Below, piece after piece: positions 36,081 to 44,362 of a stretch of 64,000 bases of DNA. The stretch comes from Brevibacterium sp. (lineage in GTDB: Bacteria > Actinomycetota > Actinomycetes > Actinomycetales > Brevibacteriaceae): NCBI RefSeq assembly GCF_031179145.1, contig NZ_JAPSIB010000010.1, forward strand, positions 33,585-97,584, written 5' to 3'. Each line of letters begins with the position of its first letter. The stretch's first letter is position 1. The notes beneath the pieces are model-generated. The model had not been told where the DNA came from. It was given only the letters and a program-made list of their open reading frames with translations, and ran no database searches. The position numbers and the translations under genes were made by a program.

Positions 36081-38144
36081 TTAAGCGGTCGGGTTCGTGG
36101 ATGAGGTGTTGTCGGCGGCGGTCCCCGTCTCAGAGGTGCCGCCGCAGCAGGTGGCACCGCTCGGCGCTGTCCCTGCCTCGTGCTGACCACCGGCGCCGGG
36201 TTCGGCCGGAAGGTCCATCGTCGGATTGCGGTCGAGGAAACCGTGCGGTTTGAACCAGAAGCCGGAGTAGTCGACCGGCATGATTGGCCAGTCCTCGGTC
36301 CGGGGAATGTGAGTGGGGCCGAAGACGTGCCAGAGGACGATGTCCTCGCCGTCGAGGCTGCGGTCCCGGCTCGTCCACTCGGGCAGTCCCGCACCCGGGG
36401 CATGCGCATTGGGGTAGTCCCCGGCCGGGTAGAGCTCGGTCGGGGCGTACTGCGTTCCCCACAGATGGTGAGTGGCGAAGTTCGCCCGGCCGTGCACGGT
36501 GGCCTCGGTCTGCGCCGCGAGCAGACCGCGGCCCTCCGGGATCAGCCAATAGGCAGTCGGTCGCCCGACGTGGTTCGTCCGGTGGGCCGAACGGACCTCC
36601 CACACCCTGTTGGTCGCGCCGCTGGCCTCCCGCCTGGCTTGGAGCTCCGAACTCAGCTGCGTGTCGGTCCAGGTGAACGCGTTGCCGTAGGGATTGTCCG
36701 GACCGATCGGCACGCCTGCGGTGTTGATCTCGTGCAGTGTGTTGTCGGGTCCGTCGACGTCGACGTCGATCCGAGCACAGAACAGATGCTGGTGGACAGG
36801 GGTGAAGATGCCCGGGGCGATCTCCGTTCGATGCGGTTCGTCGGTCCCGGGGATGCCGGCGCCGGCGAAGACGATCCCGGTGGCCTTCGCCTCGACCTGG
36901 ATCGAACCGTCGAGGTAGAAGTACCAGAAGAAGCCGTAGTCGTAGTTGCCGATGGTGGAGAAGTAGCTGATGACAAGGCGGCGGCTGCGACGGGTCTCCG
37001 CGCCGGTGTCCATGTCGGTGTGCTTGTAGAGGATCCCGTAGTCCTCCTCGTGCATGCACACCGCCTGCGGAATCTTCACCGGGTGGCCGTGATCGTCGGC
37101 GACGAAGGCGTCGAAGTAGTGGATGACGCCGAGGCAGTCGCAGCCGAGCGCCAGAGAGTTCGCGTTCTTGCCCAGCAGGTACTCACCGGCGTCGAAGTAG
37201 CTGATCCAGTACCGGCTGGTCGAGTTGTCCCCATAAGGCACGACCATCTCGGGCACACTGGCGCGGTGAGCGACGGATCGGTCCGCCTCGCCGTCTGTGA
37301 ATGTGATCCGGTTGAGGACGAGCCCTTCCTGCTGGTTGAAGCCGACCCTGAACTTCCAGTTCTCCCACTGCACCTGGCTGCCGTCGACGGAGAAGCTGGG
37401 ACCCTCGGGCTGGGTGATCTCGATCGGCTTGAGGCTGGTGCGGGCCGGGCCGTGGGCACGCAGCGTGTAGTCCCCGGACTCCTGCGGGACCGGCACGTCA
37501 CCCTCGTCATCGATGCGGATGACCTCGCGGGTGGTCAGGTCGACGTGGACGACGAGACCTTCGATGGGGTGGGCCCACGGGTTGTCATCGGGATGGAAGC
37601 GGAGGTAGGTGTGGGAGCGGACCATCCGGCGGCCCACTTCGTCGTCGCGGTCGAAGAACCCCGGTGCCAGCGGTGAGCAGAAGGCGAGTTCCATGTGCTC
37701 TTCGAGCCCGCGGCGCTTCATCGCCGTCTGCCACTCTGACGAGGTCTTGACGATCGCCTCGGCGTCGGCGTACTCCTCGAACAGGTACTGGGGCTGACCA
37801 TACGGGCTTTCGGCATTGGCGAGCACCTCGTAGGACTCGACCTCTGCACGGTCGAGGGACACGACCGCCTCGGCGGCCTGTGCGGTGGTCCGATCGAGCA
37901 GGGTGACCTTGATCCTCCGATCGAGCGGATCTCCCGGCTGCCAGGAGGCGAGCGCCTCCTTCGGCGGGTCGACGGCGAGCATCCGGGGCACCCGGGTGTC
38001 GTCGCGGAAGCGTCCGGCATCGACGAGGACCTGCCGGGCGGCGGCGATCTCGTCGGCGGTCAGCGGGTCGAGGGGGTGGGTGGCCCGGTCCGGAGTGGTC
38101 ACTCGCTTGCCGTGGGTATGGCTGCGATCGGGGCTGTGCGTCAT
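36081..38144 (-). CDS. Copper-containing primary-amine oxidase (topaquinone)
   Basis: 687 residues. The topaquinone precursor is Tyr401 in the N-Y-D-Y motif (TIGNYDYGFFWYF), the catalytic base is in ISYFDAGEYLLG, and the copper histidines are in TPVHQHLFCARIDVDVDG and near the C terminus (HVFGPTHIPRTEDWP). The enzyme converts a primary amine, O2 and water to aldehyde, H2O2 and NH3; bacterial relatives prefer phenylethylamine, tyramine or histamine. The ~40-residue C-terminal tail contains GATCCGGTSETGT and is absent from Arthrobacter globiformis oxidase. The ATG at 38144 has AAGGAC upstream. No signal peptide. Confidence 0.95.
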   Translation of the reverse strand: MTHSPDRSHTHGKRVTTPDRATHPLDPLTADEIAAARQVLVDAGRFRDDTRVPRMLAVDPPKEALASWQPGDPLDRRIKVTLLDRTTAQAAEAVVSLDRAEVESYEVLANAESPYGQPQYLFEEYADAEAIVKTSSEWQTAMKRRGLEEHMELAFCSPLAPGFFDRDDEVGRRMVRSHTYLRFHPDDNPWAHPIEGLVVHVDLTTREVIRIDDEGDVPVPQESGDYTLRAHGPARTSLKPIEITQPEGPSFSVDGSQVQWENWKFRVGFNQQEGLVLNRITFTDGEADRSVAHRASVPEMVVPYGDNSTSRYWISYFDAGEYLLGKNANSLALGCDCLGVIHYFDAFVADDHGHPVKIPQAVCMHEEDYGILYKHTDMDTGAETRRSRRLVISYFSTIGNYDYGFFWYFYLDGSIQVEAKATGIVFAGAGIPGTDEPHRTEIAPGIFTPVHQHLFCARIDVDVDGPDNTLHEINTAGVPIGPDNPYGNAFTWTDTQLSSELQARREASGATNRVWEVRSAHRTNHVGRPTAYWLIPEGRGLLAAQTEATVHGRANFATHHLWGTQYAPTELYPAGDYPNAHAPGAGLPEWTSRDRSLDGEDIVLWHVFGPTHIPRTEDWPIMPVDYSGFWFKPHGFLDRNPTMDLPAEPGAGGQHEAGTAPSGATCCGGTSETGTAADNTSSTNPTA

Positions 38145-38269
38145 TGAACACGTCCTTGAGAGCGTGGCTGTATCCGTCGGTGTCTCCAGCATAGGGTCAC
38201 CGGCTCCAAGCGGGCTTTGTGTTTGCGTGCACTCCTGATGACGGTGGGTGCACACCGAGAGCGAACTGC

Positions 38270-38285
38270 GGAACGACATCGTTCC
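38270..38285. repeat. Palindrome GGAACGA-CA-TCGTTCC
   Basis: A 7-bp perfect inverted repeat with a 2-bp centre, in the 151-bp gap between the yczE stop and the amine oxidase start. It is either an operator for the amine oxidase gene or a small terminator-like element for yczE. No U-tract follows. Confidence 0.4.
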
Positions 38286-38295
38286 CGGTCAGGGG

Positions 38296-38976
38296 TCAGT
38301 CGTGCTGTGACTGCCGGAGTGAGACGGTGAAGGCCGGCAGCAGCGCTCCGGTCACGGGTCCGATGCTCAGGGCGTAGAGGAGGGTGCCGATCCCGACGAC
38401 GCCGCCGAGCAGCCAACCGACCGCCACGACTGCGACCTCGATGAGCGTGCGGACGAGGCGGATCGAGCGCCCGGTGACGCGGGACAGGCCGGTCATCAGC
38501 CCGTCGCGGGGACCGGGGCCGAACTGCGAGCCGATGTACATCGCCGAGGCGACTCCGTTGAGGACGATGCCGCCGAGAAGGAGCACGATGCTCCAACCCA
38601 GCTCCCGCGGCTGCGGCAGGAACAGGAGTGTGAGGTCGAAGGAGGGTCCGACGAGGAGGGCGTTGAGGACCGTGCCCAGTCCCGGCTGCTGCTTGAGCGG
38701 GATCCACAGGAGCAGCACGAGGAGCGCGAGGATCGTGATGATGGTGCCGAACGTCAGCGGAACGTGACGCATGATCCCCGCGTGGAGGACGTCCCAGGGG
38801 ATCATGCCCAGACCCGAATTCACGATCATCGCCATCGATGCCCCGAACAGGTAGAGACCGGCGAGGAGCTGGGGGAGGCGGCGGGCCAGGCGGCCCCCGC
38901 GCAGCTGCGCGACGGCGCTGACGTTCGCGAGCTCGCGTCTGGGCGGGTGAGCGGGTGGAGTCGGGGTGGAGGGCAT
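38296..38976 (-). CDS. YczE/YyaS/YitT-family membrane protein
   Basis: 226 residues with about five hydrophobic helices. The pattern LLAGLYLFGASMAMIVNSGL followed by GMIPWDVLHAGIMRHVPLTFG is characteristic of YczE-like proteins, and GSQFGPGPRDGLMTGLSRVTG is the second conserved loop. The family has no firm function. The ATG at 38976 (MPSTPTPP) was preferred because the longer frame upstream is the antisense of yggS. It is divergent from yggS with a 70-bp gap. Confidence 0.85.
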   Translation of the reverse strand: MPSTPTPPAHPPRRELANVSAVAQLRGGRLARRLPQLLAGLYLFGASMAMIVNSGLGMIPWDVLHAGIMRHVPLTFGTIITILALLVLLLWIPLKQQPGLGTVLNALLVGPSFDLTLLFLPQPRELGWSIVLLLGGIVLNGVASAMYIGSQFGPGPRDGLMTGLSRVTGRSIRLVRTLIEVAVVAVGWLLGGVVGIGTLLYALSIGPVTGALLPAFTVSLRQSQHD

Positions 38977-39034
38977 CGGTGGGGGACTTCCTGCAGAGTC
39001 ATGCTTGAGGGGACGGCTCGACACGCCGTTTGAG

Positions 39035-39040
39035 TACCAT
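39035..39040 (+). promoter_or_regulatory. -10 hexamer of yggS
   Basis: TACCAT ending six bases before the yggS ATG, with no Shine-Dalgarno sequence between; the mRNA is probably leaderless. No convincing -35 is seen. Confidence 0.35.
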
Positions 39041-39046
39041 GATCTC

Positions 39047-39823
39047 ATGAGCAGCCCCGACGAACTCAGCCACGCCGCCCAGTTCCTCACGGCCCGGACC
39101 GTGGAGGACTTCCGCTCCACCATCGCCGAGGTGAAGCGCCGGATCGCTGTCGCCGCGGAGAGGGCCGGCCGGGATCCGGCGGAGATCGAGCTGCTGCCGG
39201 TGAGCAAGACCGTTCCCCAGGAGCGGATCCGGCTGGCCGTCGAGGCAGGGCTGACACGGTTCGGGGAGAACAAGGTCCAGGAGGCCCACCGCAAGTCCGA
39301 GGAGATGGCCGACCTCGACCTCGACTGGGCCGTGATCGGTCATCTGCAGTCGAACAAGGCGAAGGACGTGGCGAAGTTCGCCGCCGAGTTCCAAGCCCTC
39401 GACCGGATCAAGGTCGCCGCCGCACTCGACCGCAGGCTTCAGGCCGAGGGTCGCAGCCTCGACGTCTACGTCCAGGTCAACACGTCAGCCGAGGAGTCGA
39501 AGTTCGGCATGCCGCCCGAGGATCTGCCGGGCTTCCTGTCCCAGCTGCCCCAGTTCGAGACGCTCAATGTGCAGGGGCTGATGACGCTGGCCGTGTTCTC
39601 CACCGACGCCGAACGGGTGCGAACCTGCTTCCAGCTGCTGCGAAGCCTGCGTGACCGGACGCGAGAAGCAGACCCGGACCTCATCGGGCCCGGGAAGCTG
39701 TCTATGGGGATGTCCGGGGACTACGCAGTCGCGATCGAGGAGGGTTCGACGTGCGTTCGCGTGGGGCAGGCGATCTTCGGCGAGCGGGCCCTGCCGGACA
39801 GCCACTACTGGCCGGAATCGTAG
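39047..39823 (+). CDS. YggS/PLPBP pyridoxal-phosphate homeostasis protein
   Basis: 258 residues. The PLP lysine is in ELLPVSKTVPQERI, and family landmarks are GLTRFGENKVQEAHRKSEEM, WAVIGHLQSNKAKDVAKF, VYVQVNTSAEESKFGMPPED, GLMTLAVFSTDAERVR and the C-terminal LSMGMSGDYAVAIEEGST. The protein is a single-domain alanine-racemase fold that binds PLP and helps balance PLP and amino-acid pools. It lies close to two fluoride-channel genes in the same direction; the crcB promoter overlaps its stop codon. Confidence 0.94.
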   Translation: MSSPDELSHAAQFLTARTVEDFRSTIAEVKRRIAVAAERAGRDPAEIELLPVSKTVPQERIRLAVEAGLTRFGENKVQEAHRKSEEMADLDLDWAVIGHLQSNKAKDVAKFAAEFQALDRIKVAAALDRRLQAEGRSLDVYVQVNTSAEESKFGMPPEDLPGFLSQLPQFETLNVQGLMTLAVFSTDAERVRTCFQLLRSLRDRTREADPDLIGPGKLSMGMSGDYAVAIEEGSTCVRVGQAIFGERALPDSHYWPES

Positions 39824-39826
39824 ACT
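39821..39826 (+). promoter_or_regulatory. -10 hexamer of crcB pair
   Basis: TAGACT overlaps the TAG stop of yggS and ends seven bases before the GTG start of the first crcB gene, consistent with leaderless transcription. Confidence 0.4.
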
Positions 39827-39833
39827 GGCTCGC

Positions 39834-40289
39834 GTGCATCCCCCTCGCCGGCTACTCCGCAACGCCGCTTTCGTCCTCCTCGGCGGAATCATCGGCACCT
39901 TCCTGCGGGCAGGACTCGACGTCGCGCTCACCGGGGGAGAACTGTCGACGACCACACTGCTGGCCTGCAACGTCGTCGGTTCCCTGGCTCTCGGCTTCCT
40001 CCTGCGCGCGCTTGAGCTCTCACCGCTAGCGGCGACCGAGGGCCTGCAGCGACTGCGCCTGTTCGCCGGCACCGGAATCATCGGCGGATTCACCTCGTAC
40101 AGCTCGTTCGCCTTCGTCTCCGGTTCCTTCGCCACCGCGGCCGTGCCCATCGCCGGGACCTTCTATGCCCTGCTCACCGTGGTCTCCGGGGTGGCGGCCG
40201 CGCTCATCGGCACGATGATCGTGCCCGGAAGCCGTCGGGACGACATTCGTCAAGGTGACATTCGCCGAGGCGGGAGCGGGCGAGCATGA
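39834..40289 (+). CDS. crcB: CrcB/Fluc fluoride channel subunit 1
   Basis: 151 residues, four hydrophobic helices. FVLLGGIIGTFLRAGLDVAL at the N terminus, LLACNVVGSLALGFLLRAL, and GTGIIGGFTSYSSFAFVSGS carry the G-T-G-x-x-G-G-F-T-S/T-x-S-T-F-type fluoride-channel signature. Fluc proteins export fluoride. Actinobacteria usually carry two different genes that form a heterodimer, as here. Preferred start: GTG at 39834, since the upstream frame is inside yggS. Confidence 0.92.
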   Translation: MHPPRRLLRNAAFVLLGGIIGTFLRAGLDVALTGGELSTTTLLACNVVGSLALGFLLRALELSPLAATEGLQRLRLFAGTGIIGGFTSYSSFAFVSGSFATAAVPIAGTFYALLTVVSGVAAALIGTMIVPGSRRDDIRQGDIRRGGSGRA

Positions 40290-40651
40290 GCATCCTCGTT
40301 CTCCTCGCCCTGAGTCTGGCCGGAGGCGTGGGCGCTGCCACCCGTTACCTCGTCGACGAACTCATCAGGTCACGACTGTCCACGGCCTTTCCGTGGGCGA
40401 CATTTCTCATCAACCTCACCGGCAGCTTCGCCCTCGGCATCCTGCTCTCGGCCGGCTTCGACCCGCTCTGGGGGAAGGTCGTCGGCACGGGCTTCCTCGG
40501 TGGCTACACGACCCTGAGCACCGCGTCGTACGATGTGGTCAGGCTCCTCATGAGCCGCCGACCGGCACTGGCGGCGGTCTATGCTCTCGGCGGTGCCACG
40601 GTCATCGTCCTCGCCGCGGTGGGCGGGATCCTCATCGGCCAGACCCTGTGA
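40286..40651 (+). CDS. crcB: CrcB/Fluc fluoride channel subunit 2
   Basis: 121 residues, four helices. LSLAGGVGAATRYLVDELIR starts it, FLINLTGSFALGILLSAG is the Asn-containing pore helix, and GTGFLGGYTTLSTASYDVVR is the channel signature. It overlaps the first subunit by 4 nt, so both are made together for a heterodimeric fluoride channel. Confidence 0.93.
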   Translation: MSILVLLALSLAGGVGAATRYLVDELIRSRLSTAFPWATFLINLTGSFALGILLSAGFDPLWGKVVGTGFLGGYTTLSTASYDVVRLLMSRRPALAAVYALGGATVIVLAAVGGILIGQTL

Positions 40652-40706
40652 CTGTCATGTCCGAAAACCGCTGGCACCGGTCCGCCGAGACGAGCAGAAT
40701 GGACAC

Positions 40707-42152
40707 ATGCTCACAGCTGACCAGTGCTACCAGGCGGTGCAGGGACGCGACCGTCGCTTCGACGGAATGTTCTTCACGGCCGTGCGCTCCACCGGCATCT
40801 TCTGCCGCCCCTCGTGCCCCGCGCGAACTCCGCTGCGGCCCAACGTCGACTTCTACCGGACCGCGGCAGCCGCAGCGGACGCCGGCTACCGCGCGTGCAA
40901 ACGCTGCCGCCCCGATTCCAGCCCCGGCTCTCCGGAATGGGATGTGCGCGCCGACGTCACCGGGCGTGCCATGCGACTCATCCGTGACGGATTCGTCGAC
41001 AGGGAAGGAGTCTCCGGGCTCGCCTCGGCGCTGGGCTACAGCAGCCGCCAGCTGGGACGGGTGCTCCAGGCCGAACTCGGCGCCGGACCGCTCGCCATCG
41101 CCCGGAACGAACGAGTGCGCACGGCCAGGACGCTCATCGAATCCTCGGCCCTGACGATGAGCGAGATCGCCTTCGCCGCCGGGTTCAGAAGCATCAGGCA
41201 GTTCAACGACACCATGCGTGAGATCTACGGAACCACACCGAGCGCACTCCGCCGGGGTGCAGCGCCCACAGGACCGCCCGGGGAGCTCGTGGTCCGCCTG
41301 GCCTACCGGCCCCCGATCGACCTCGAGGCGGTCTTCGGCTACCTCGCCGCTCGCGCCGTCACCGGCATCGAGGATGCAGGACCGCACCACTACACCCGGT
41401 CGCTGCGGTTGGCCCACGGGCCCGCGGTGATCTCCCTGCGGCCCGGGAACAGGGACTGCGTCGAATGCGGGCTCCGGCTCAGCGACAGCCGAGACCTGGG
41501 AAGCGCGGTGGCGAAGGCACGGAGGATCCTCGATCTCGACGCCGATCCCGCAGCCATCTCCTCGGCGCTGTCCCGGGCGGGTCTGGGAGGTCTCGCGAAC
41601 TCCGCGCCGGGAGTTCGGTCACCGGGCCACAGTGACCCAGTCGAACTCGTCATCCGGACCGTGCTCGGACAGCAGATCTCGATCGCGGCCGCCCGCACCC
41701 ACCTCGATCGACTCGTCGCCGGCCACGGCGCAGAGCTGCCCGAGGCGCTCACGCTCGGCACGGTGGATCGGCTCTTCCCCACCGCCGAGGTGGTCGCCGC
41801 GGTTCCCGAGGGGGAGTGGGCTCTGCCGAAGCGAAGGATCGCAACGGTTCGGGGCGTCGCCGATGCGTTGGCCGCGGGTACGATCGACATCGGACCCGGC
41901 TGTGATCGGGAAGAGGCTGCGCGGTCGCTGCTGGCACTGCCCGGCATCGGGCCGTGGAGTGTCGGCTACATCCGCATGCGCGCCCTCGGCGACCCCGACG
42001 TGTTCCTCAGCTCCGACCTGGGGATCAAGAAGGCACTTGCCCGCCTGGACAGCGAAACGACCATCGAAACGACAGATGCCTGCAGTCCGTGGCGTTCCTA
42101 CGTCACGCACCTGCTGTGGGCACAGCAGACTCGAACCGATTCGAGCTCATGA
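40707..42152 (+). CDS. Ada-AlkA fusion: methyl-phosphotriester sensor/AraC HTH and 3-methyladenine DNA glycosylase
   Basis: 481 residues. The N-terminal Ada zinc domain shows [20 protein letters not shown] with Cys33 as methyl acceptor and zinc Cys37, plus CKRC at 65-68. Residues ~80-185 are an AraC-type HTH ([20 protein letters not shown], then [20 protein letters not shown]). From ~190 an AlkA N-terminal domain, and from ~300 a helix-hairpin-helix glycosylase with [20 protein letters not shown]. It senses alkylation and cleaves alkylated bases. The stop is followed by ogt. The CAGAAT -10 at 40695-40700 lies six bases before the ATG, suggesting a leaderless message. Confidence 0.93.
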   Translation: MLTADQCYQAVQGRDRRFDGMFFTAVRSTGIFCRPSCPARTPLRPNVDFYRTAAAAADAGYRACKRCRPDSSPGSPEWDVRADVTGRAMRLIRDGFVDREGVSGLASALGYSSRQLGRVLQAELGAGPLAIARNERVRTARTLIESSALTMSEIAFAAGFRSIRQFNDTMREIYGTTPSALRRGAAPTGPPGELVVRLAYRPPIDLEAVFGYLAARAVTGIEDAGPHHYTRSLRLAHGPAVISLRPGNRDCVECGLRLSDSRDLGSAVAKARRILDLDADPAAISSALSRAGLGGLANSAPGVRSPGHSDPVELVIRTVLGQQISIAAARTHLDRLVAGHGAELPEALTLGTVDRLFPTAEVVAAVPEGEWALPKRRIATVRGVADALAAGTIDIGPGCDREEAARSLLALPGIGPWSVGYIRMRALGDPDVFLSSDLGIKKALARLDSETTIETTDACSPWRSYVTHLLWAQQTRTDSSS

Positions 42153-42163
42153 GAGGAACGACT

Positions 42164-42763
42164 ATGGCCACCACACGGATCACCGACCAGGACACCACTG
42201 CGGCACTCGCGCAGCGAGCAGCGGAACCGGCGATGACATTCGTCGACCCGCGACCGGGCACTCTCGTGCACACGACGATCGACTCACCACTCGGCCGGCT
42301 CCTGCTCACCTCCGATGGTCAGAGCCTGACCGGGCTCCACCTCGGTGACTTCGAACGCGTTCTCGAATATGCGCAGCTGAAGACGGGTGCGAAGGCGGAG
42401 GAAGCCGATGATCACGAGGTGTTCCGCCGGACCACAGCTCAGTTGGGGGAGTACTTCGCGGGTTCGCGGAGAGTCTTCGACCTTCCGCTGGCACCCAGCG
42501 GAACGGAATTCCAGCAGGCGGTGTGGCAGGCGCTGACGACGATTCCCTACGGATCGACCGCGGGCTACGGCGAGCTCGCCGGATGGCTGGGACGGCCGCT
42601 GGCCGCACGCGCGGTGGGGGGAGCCAACGGAAAGAACCCGATCAGCATCATCGTTCCCTGCCACCGGGTGATCGGGGCCAACGGCACGATGACCGGCTAC
42701 GCCTGGGGCGAGAACAGCAAACATGACCTCCTCGAGCTCGAAGCCGGTCGCCGTTCGTTCTGA
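42164..42763 (+). CDS. ogt: Methylated-DNA--[protein]-cysteine S-methyltransferase
   Basis: 199 residues. The active-site PCHRV is present with Cys166 accepting the alkyl group, preceded by [13 protein letters not shown] and the DNA-binding wing RAVGG; the recognition helix is in [20 protein letters not shown]. It repairs O6-methylguanine. The ATG at 42164 has GAGAGGA at a good distance; the ATG at 42149, overlapping the Ada-AlkA stop, is an alternative. The pair is a small alkylation-repair operon. Confidence 0.94.
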   Translation: MATTRITDQDTTAALAQRAAEPAMTFVDPRPGTLVHTTIDSPLGRLLLTSDGQSLTGLHLGDFERVLEYAQLKTGAKAEEADDHEVFRRTTAQLGEYFAGSRRVFDLPLAPSGTEFQQAVWQALTTIPYGSTAGYGELAGWLGRPLAARAVGGANGKNPISIIVPCHRVIGANGTMTGYAWGENSKHDLLELEAGRRSF

Positions 42764-42782
42764 GGGAGCATCGGCGGGTCCG

Positions 42783-43382
42783 TCAGCGGATCACCGGGAA
42801 CACGAGGTGGGTCACGCGGTCCCCGGGGACGCAGACCGTCGGATTGTCGAGCAGGACCTCTGAGGAGAGCCCACCGAAGAACGGTCGGTTGCCTTCGCCC
42901 ATCACCACCGGTACGAGGTCCACGGCAACTTCGTCGAGCAGTCCCAGCTCGAGGCACTGCCTGGCAATGGTCCCGCCGGCGACGGCGACGTCGCGGTCGC
43001 CCGCGAGCTGCCGAGCTTGCGCGATCGCGGTCTCCACTCCGTCGGTGACGAAGGAGAATGGCGCATCGGGATGTTCGGCCACCCAGTCCTTCGGGATCTG
43101 ATGGGTGACGACGACGATGGGGACATCCAGGGTGTGTCGCCCCTGCCATCCCTGAGCGACGTCGAACAGCGTACGGCCGCAGACCAAGGCCCCGATCGAG
43201 GACACCCAGTTCCGCCAATGCTCCGAACTGGCAGGGGTGAGGTGGACCGTGAAGTCACCGGCCGGGGTGGGACTGGCGACCTCGCCGTTCTGCAGCCAGT
43301 CGAACAGGTGGCCGATGGAGTTGTCCTGTTTGGCGACGTATCCGTCGAGAGACATGATCGCCTGGGCTTGCACTTTTCCCAT
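42783..43382 (-). CDS. Dihydrofolate-reductase-like protein (RibD C-terminal family)
   Basis: 199 residues. The fold begins VQAQAIMSLDGYVAKQDNSI and contains GALVCGRTLFDVAQGW and AVAGGTIARQCLELGLLDEV, typical of the DHFR/RibD_C superfamily. The ATG at 43382 has GGGGGAAG upstream. Such proteins reduce a pterin-like or other substrate; no specific role can be given. It converges with ogt with 19 bp between stops. Confidence 0.88.
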   Translation of the reverse strand: MGKVQAQAIMSLDGYVAKQDNSIGHLFDWLQNGEVASPTPAGDFTVHLTPASSEHWRNWVSSIGALVCGRTLFDVAQGWQGRHTLDVPIVVVTHQIPKDWVAEHPDAPFSFVTDGVETAIAQARQLAGDRDVAVAGGTIARQCLELGLLDEVAVDLVPVVMGEGNRPFFGGLSSEVLLDNPTVCVPGDRVTHLVFPVIR

Positions 43383-43498
43383 GAGAACTTCCCCCCTCAA
43401 TCGTGCAGTGAGCGACGGACTCGACGATGGTGCGCCCCGGTCGCCGTGGGAGTGATTCTACGCCCGGGAGTCGGCGTCGCACTCGGCACGATCGTCGA

Positions 43499-43528
43499 TT
43501 GCCCGCGGGTCGGCGATCGCTGTATGGT
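43499..43528 (+). promoter_or_regulatory. Promoter before Cys-rich leader ORF
   Basis: A -35-like TTGCCC (43499-43504), 18-bp spacer, and -10-like TATGGT (43523-43528) ending six bases before the leader ATG. No Shine-Dalgarno sequence, so the leader should be translated from a leaderless 5' end. Confidence 0.5.
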
Positions 43529-43534
43529 CAGCGC

Positions 43535-43582
43535 ATGTTCTGCGTGATCTGCGGCTGCTCCGGTCCGAAGGGTGAGCGATGA
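43535..43582 (+). CDS. Putative 15-residue Cys-rich leader peptide of metal exporter
   Basis: The frame encodes MFCVICGCSGPKGER: three cysteines as C-x2-C-x-C in the first eight residues. Its TGA overlaps the ATG of the cation exporter (ATGA). The ATG follows a TATGGT -10 by six bases. Cysteine-rich leaderless leader peptides that control downstream genes are known in mycobacteria, where they respond to cysteine supply; here a thiol- or metal-responsive control of the exporter is plausible but untested. Confidence 0.5.
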   Translation: MFCVICGCSGPKGER

Positions 43583-44304
43583 CCGGCATGGCGACGGACT
43601 CGGCGCGCATCGCGGTGCTGCGCCGGAGGATCAGAGCGGTCGTGGCGATCACGATCACCTGGAACGTCATCGAAGCCGTGGTCGCGCTCGTCGCGGGCGG
43701 CATCGCCTCATCCGCGGCACTGATCGGGTTCGGTCTGGATTCGATCGTCGAGGTGCTCTCTGCGGCGGCGGTGGCCTGGCAGTTCTCCGCCCGCGATCCG
43801 GATCGCCGGGAGAGGACCGCGTTGCGGGTGATCGCCGTGTCGTTCTTCGCCCTCGCCGCCTATGTCAGCGTCGACGCGATTCTCTCACTCACAGGACAGC
43901 GGGAACCCGGGCATTCGGGTCTGGGGATCGCGATTGCGGCACTCAGCTTGGTCGTGATGCCCGTGCTCAGCTGGTTCGAGCGCCGGACGGGGCGCGAACT
44001 CGGCTCGGCCTCGGCGATCGCCGACTCCAAGCAGACCCTCATCTGCGCGTATCTGTCGGCGGCACTGCTGGCCGGGCTGCTGCTCAACAGCCTGCTCGGT
44101 TGGGCGTGGGCGGATTCCCTGGCCGCACTCGTCATCGCGGGCTTCGCCGTGCGGGAGGGAATCGAGGCGTGGCGAGGCGACGCCTGCTGCGCGGCTCCGG
44201 TGTCCCTGCTGACAGGGGAGCGCGCCTCCGACTCCTGTGACGACGGGCCCTGCGCCTCCGACTCTTGCGGAGACGGGTCCTGCGAGGACGGACACCGCCA
44301 CTGA
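43579..44304 (+). CDS. Cation diffusion facilitator-type metal exporter with Cys/Asp/His tail
   Basis: 241 residues. About five to six helices; the CDF-like metal sites are in GIASSAALIGFGLDSIVEVL (Asp in helix 2) and SASAIADSKQTLICAYLSAA (helix 5). The last ~28 residues (from ASDSCDDGPC to GHRH) form an almost perfect 10-residue duplication rich in Cys and Asp, followed by GHRH, suggesting a metal-binding tail. It should export a divalent metal ion such as zinc, cobalt or cadmium. Preferred start: ATG at 43579, overlapping the Cys-rich leader ORF. Confidence 0.88.
   Translation: MTGMATDSARIAVLRRRIRAVVAITITWNVIEAVVALVAGGIASSAALIGFGLDSIVEVLSAAAVAWQFSARDPDRRERTALRVIAVSFFALAAYVSVDAILSLTGQREPGHSGLGIAIAALSLVVMPVLSWFERRTGRELGSASAIADSKQTLICAYLSAALLAGLLLNSLLGWAWADSLAALVIAGFAVREGIEAWRGDACCAAPVSLLTGERASDSCDDGPCASDSCGDGSCEDGHRH
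44224..44283 (+). repeat. 30-bp tandem duplication in exporter tail
   Basis: Two adjacent 30-bp units (44224-44253 and 44254-44283) differ at a few bases and encode ASDSCDDGPC and ASDSCGDGSC. Duplication in whole codons has doubled the putative metal-binding unit. Confidence 0.85.
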
Positions 44305-44350
44305 CTGCGGATGCACCGGTGCGGAGGACGCACAGCGACCATGTCTCGCT

Positions 44351-44356
44351 TAGAGT
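44351..44356 (+). promoter_or_regulatory. -10 hexamer of ABC-F gene
   Basis: TAGAGT ending six bases before the GTG start; no Shine-Dalgarno sequence, probably leaderless. Confidence 0.45.
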
Positions 44357-44362
44357 GGTCGA

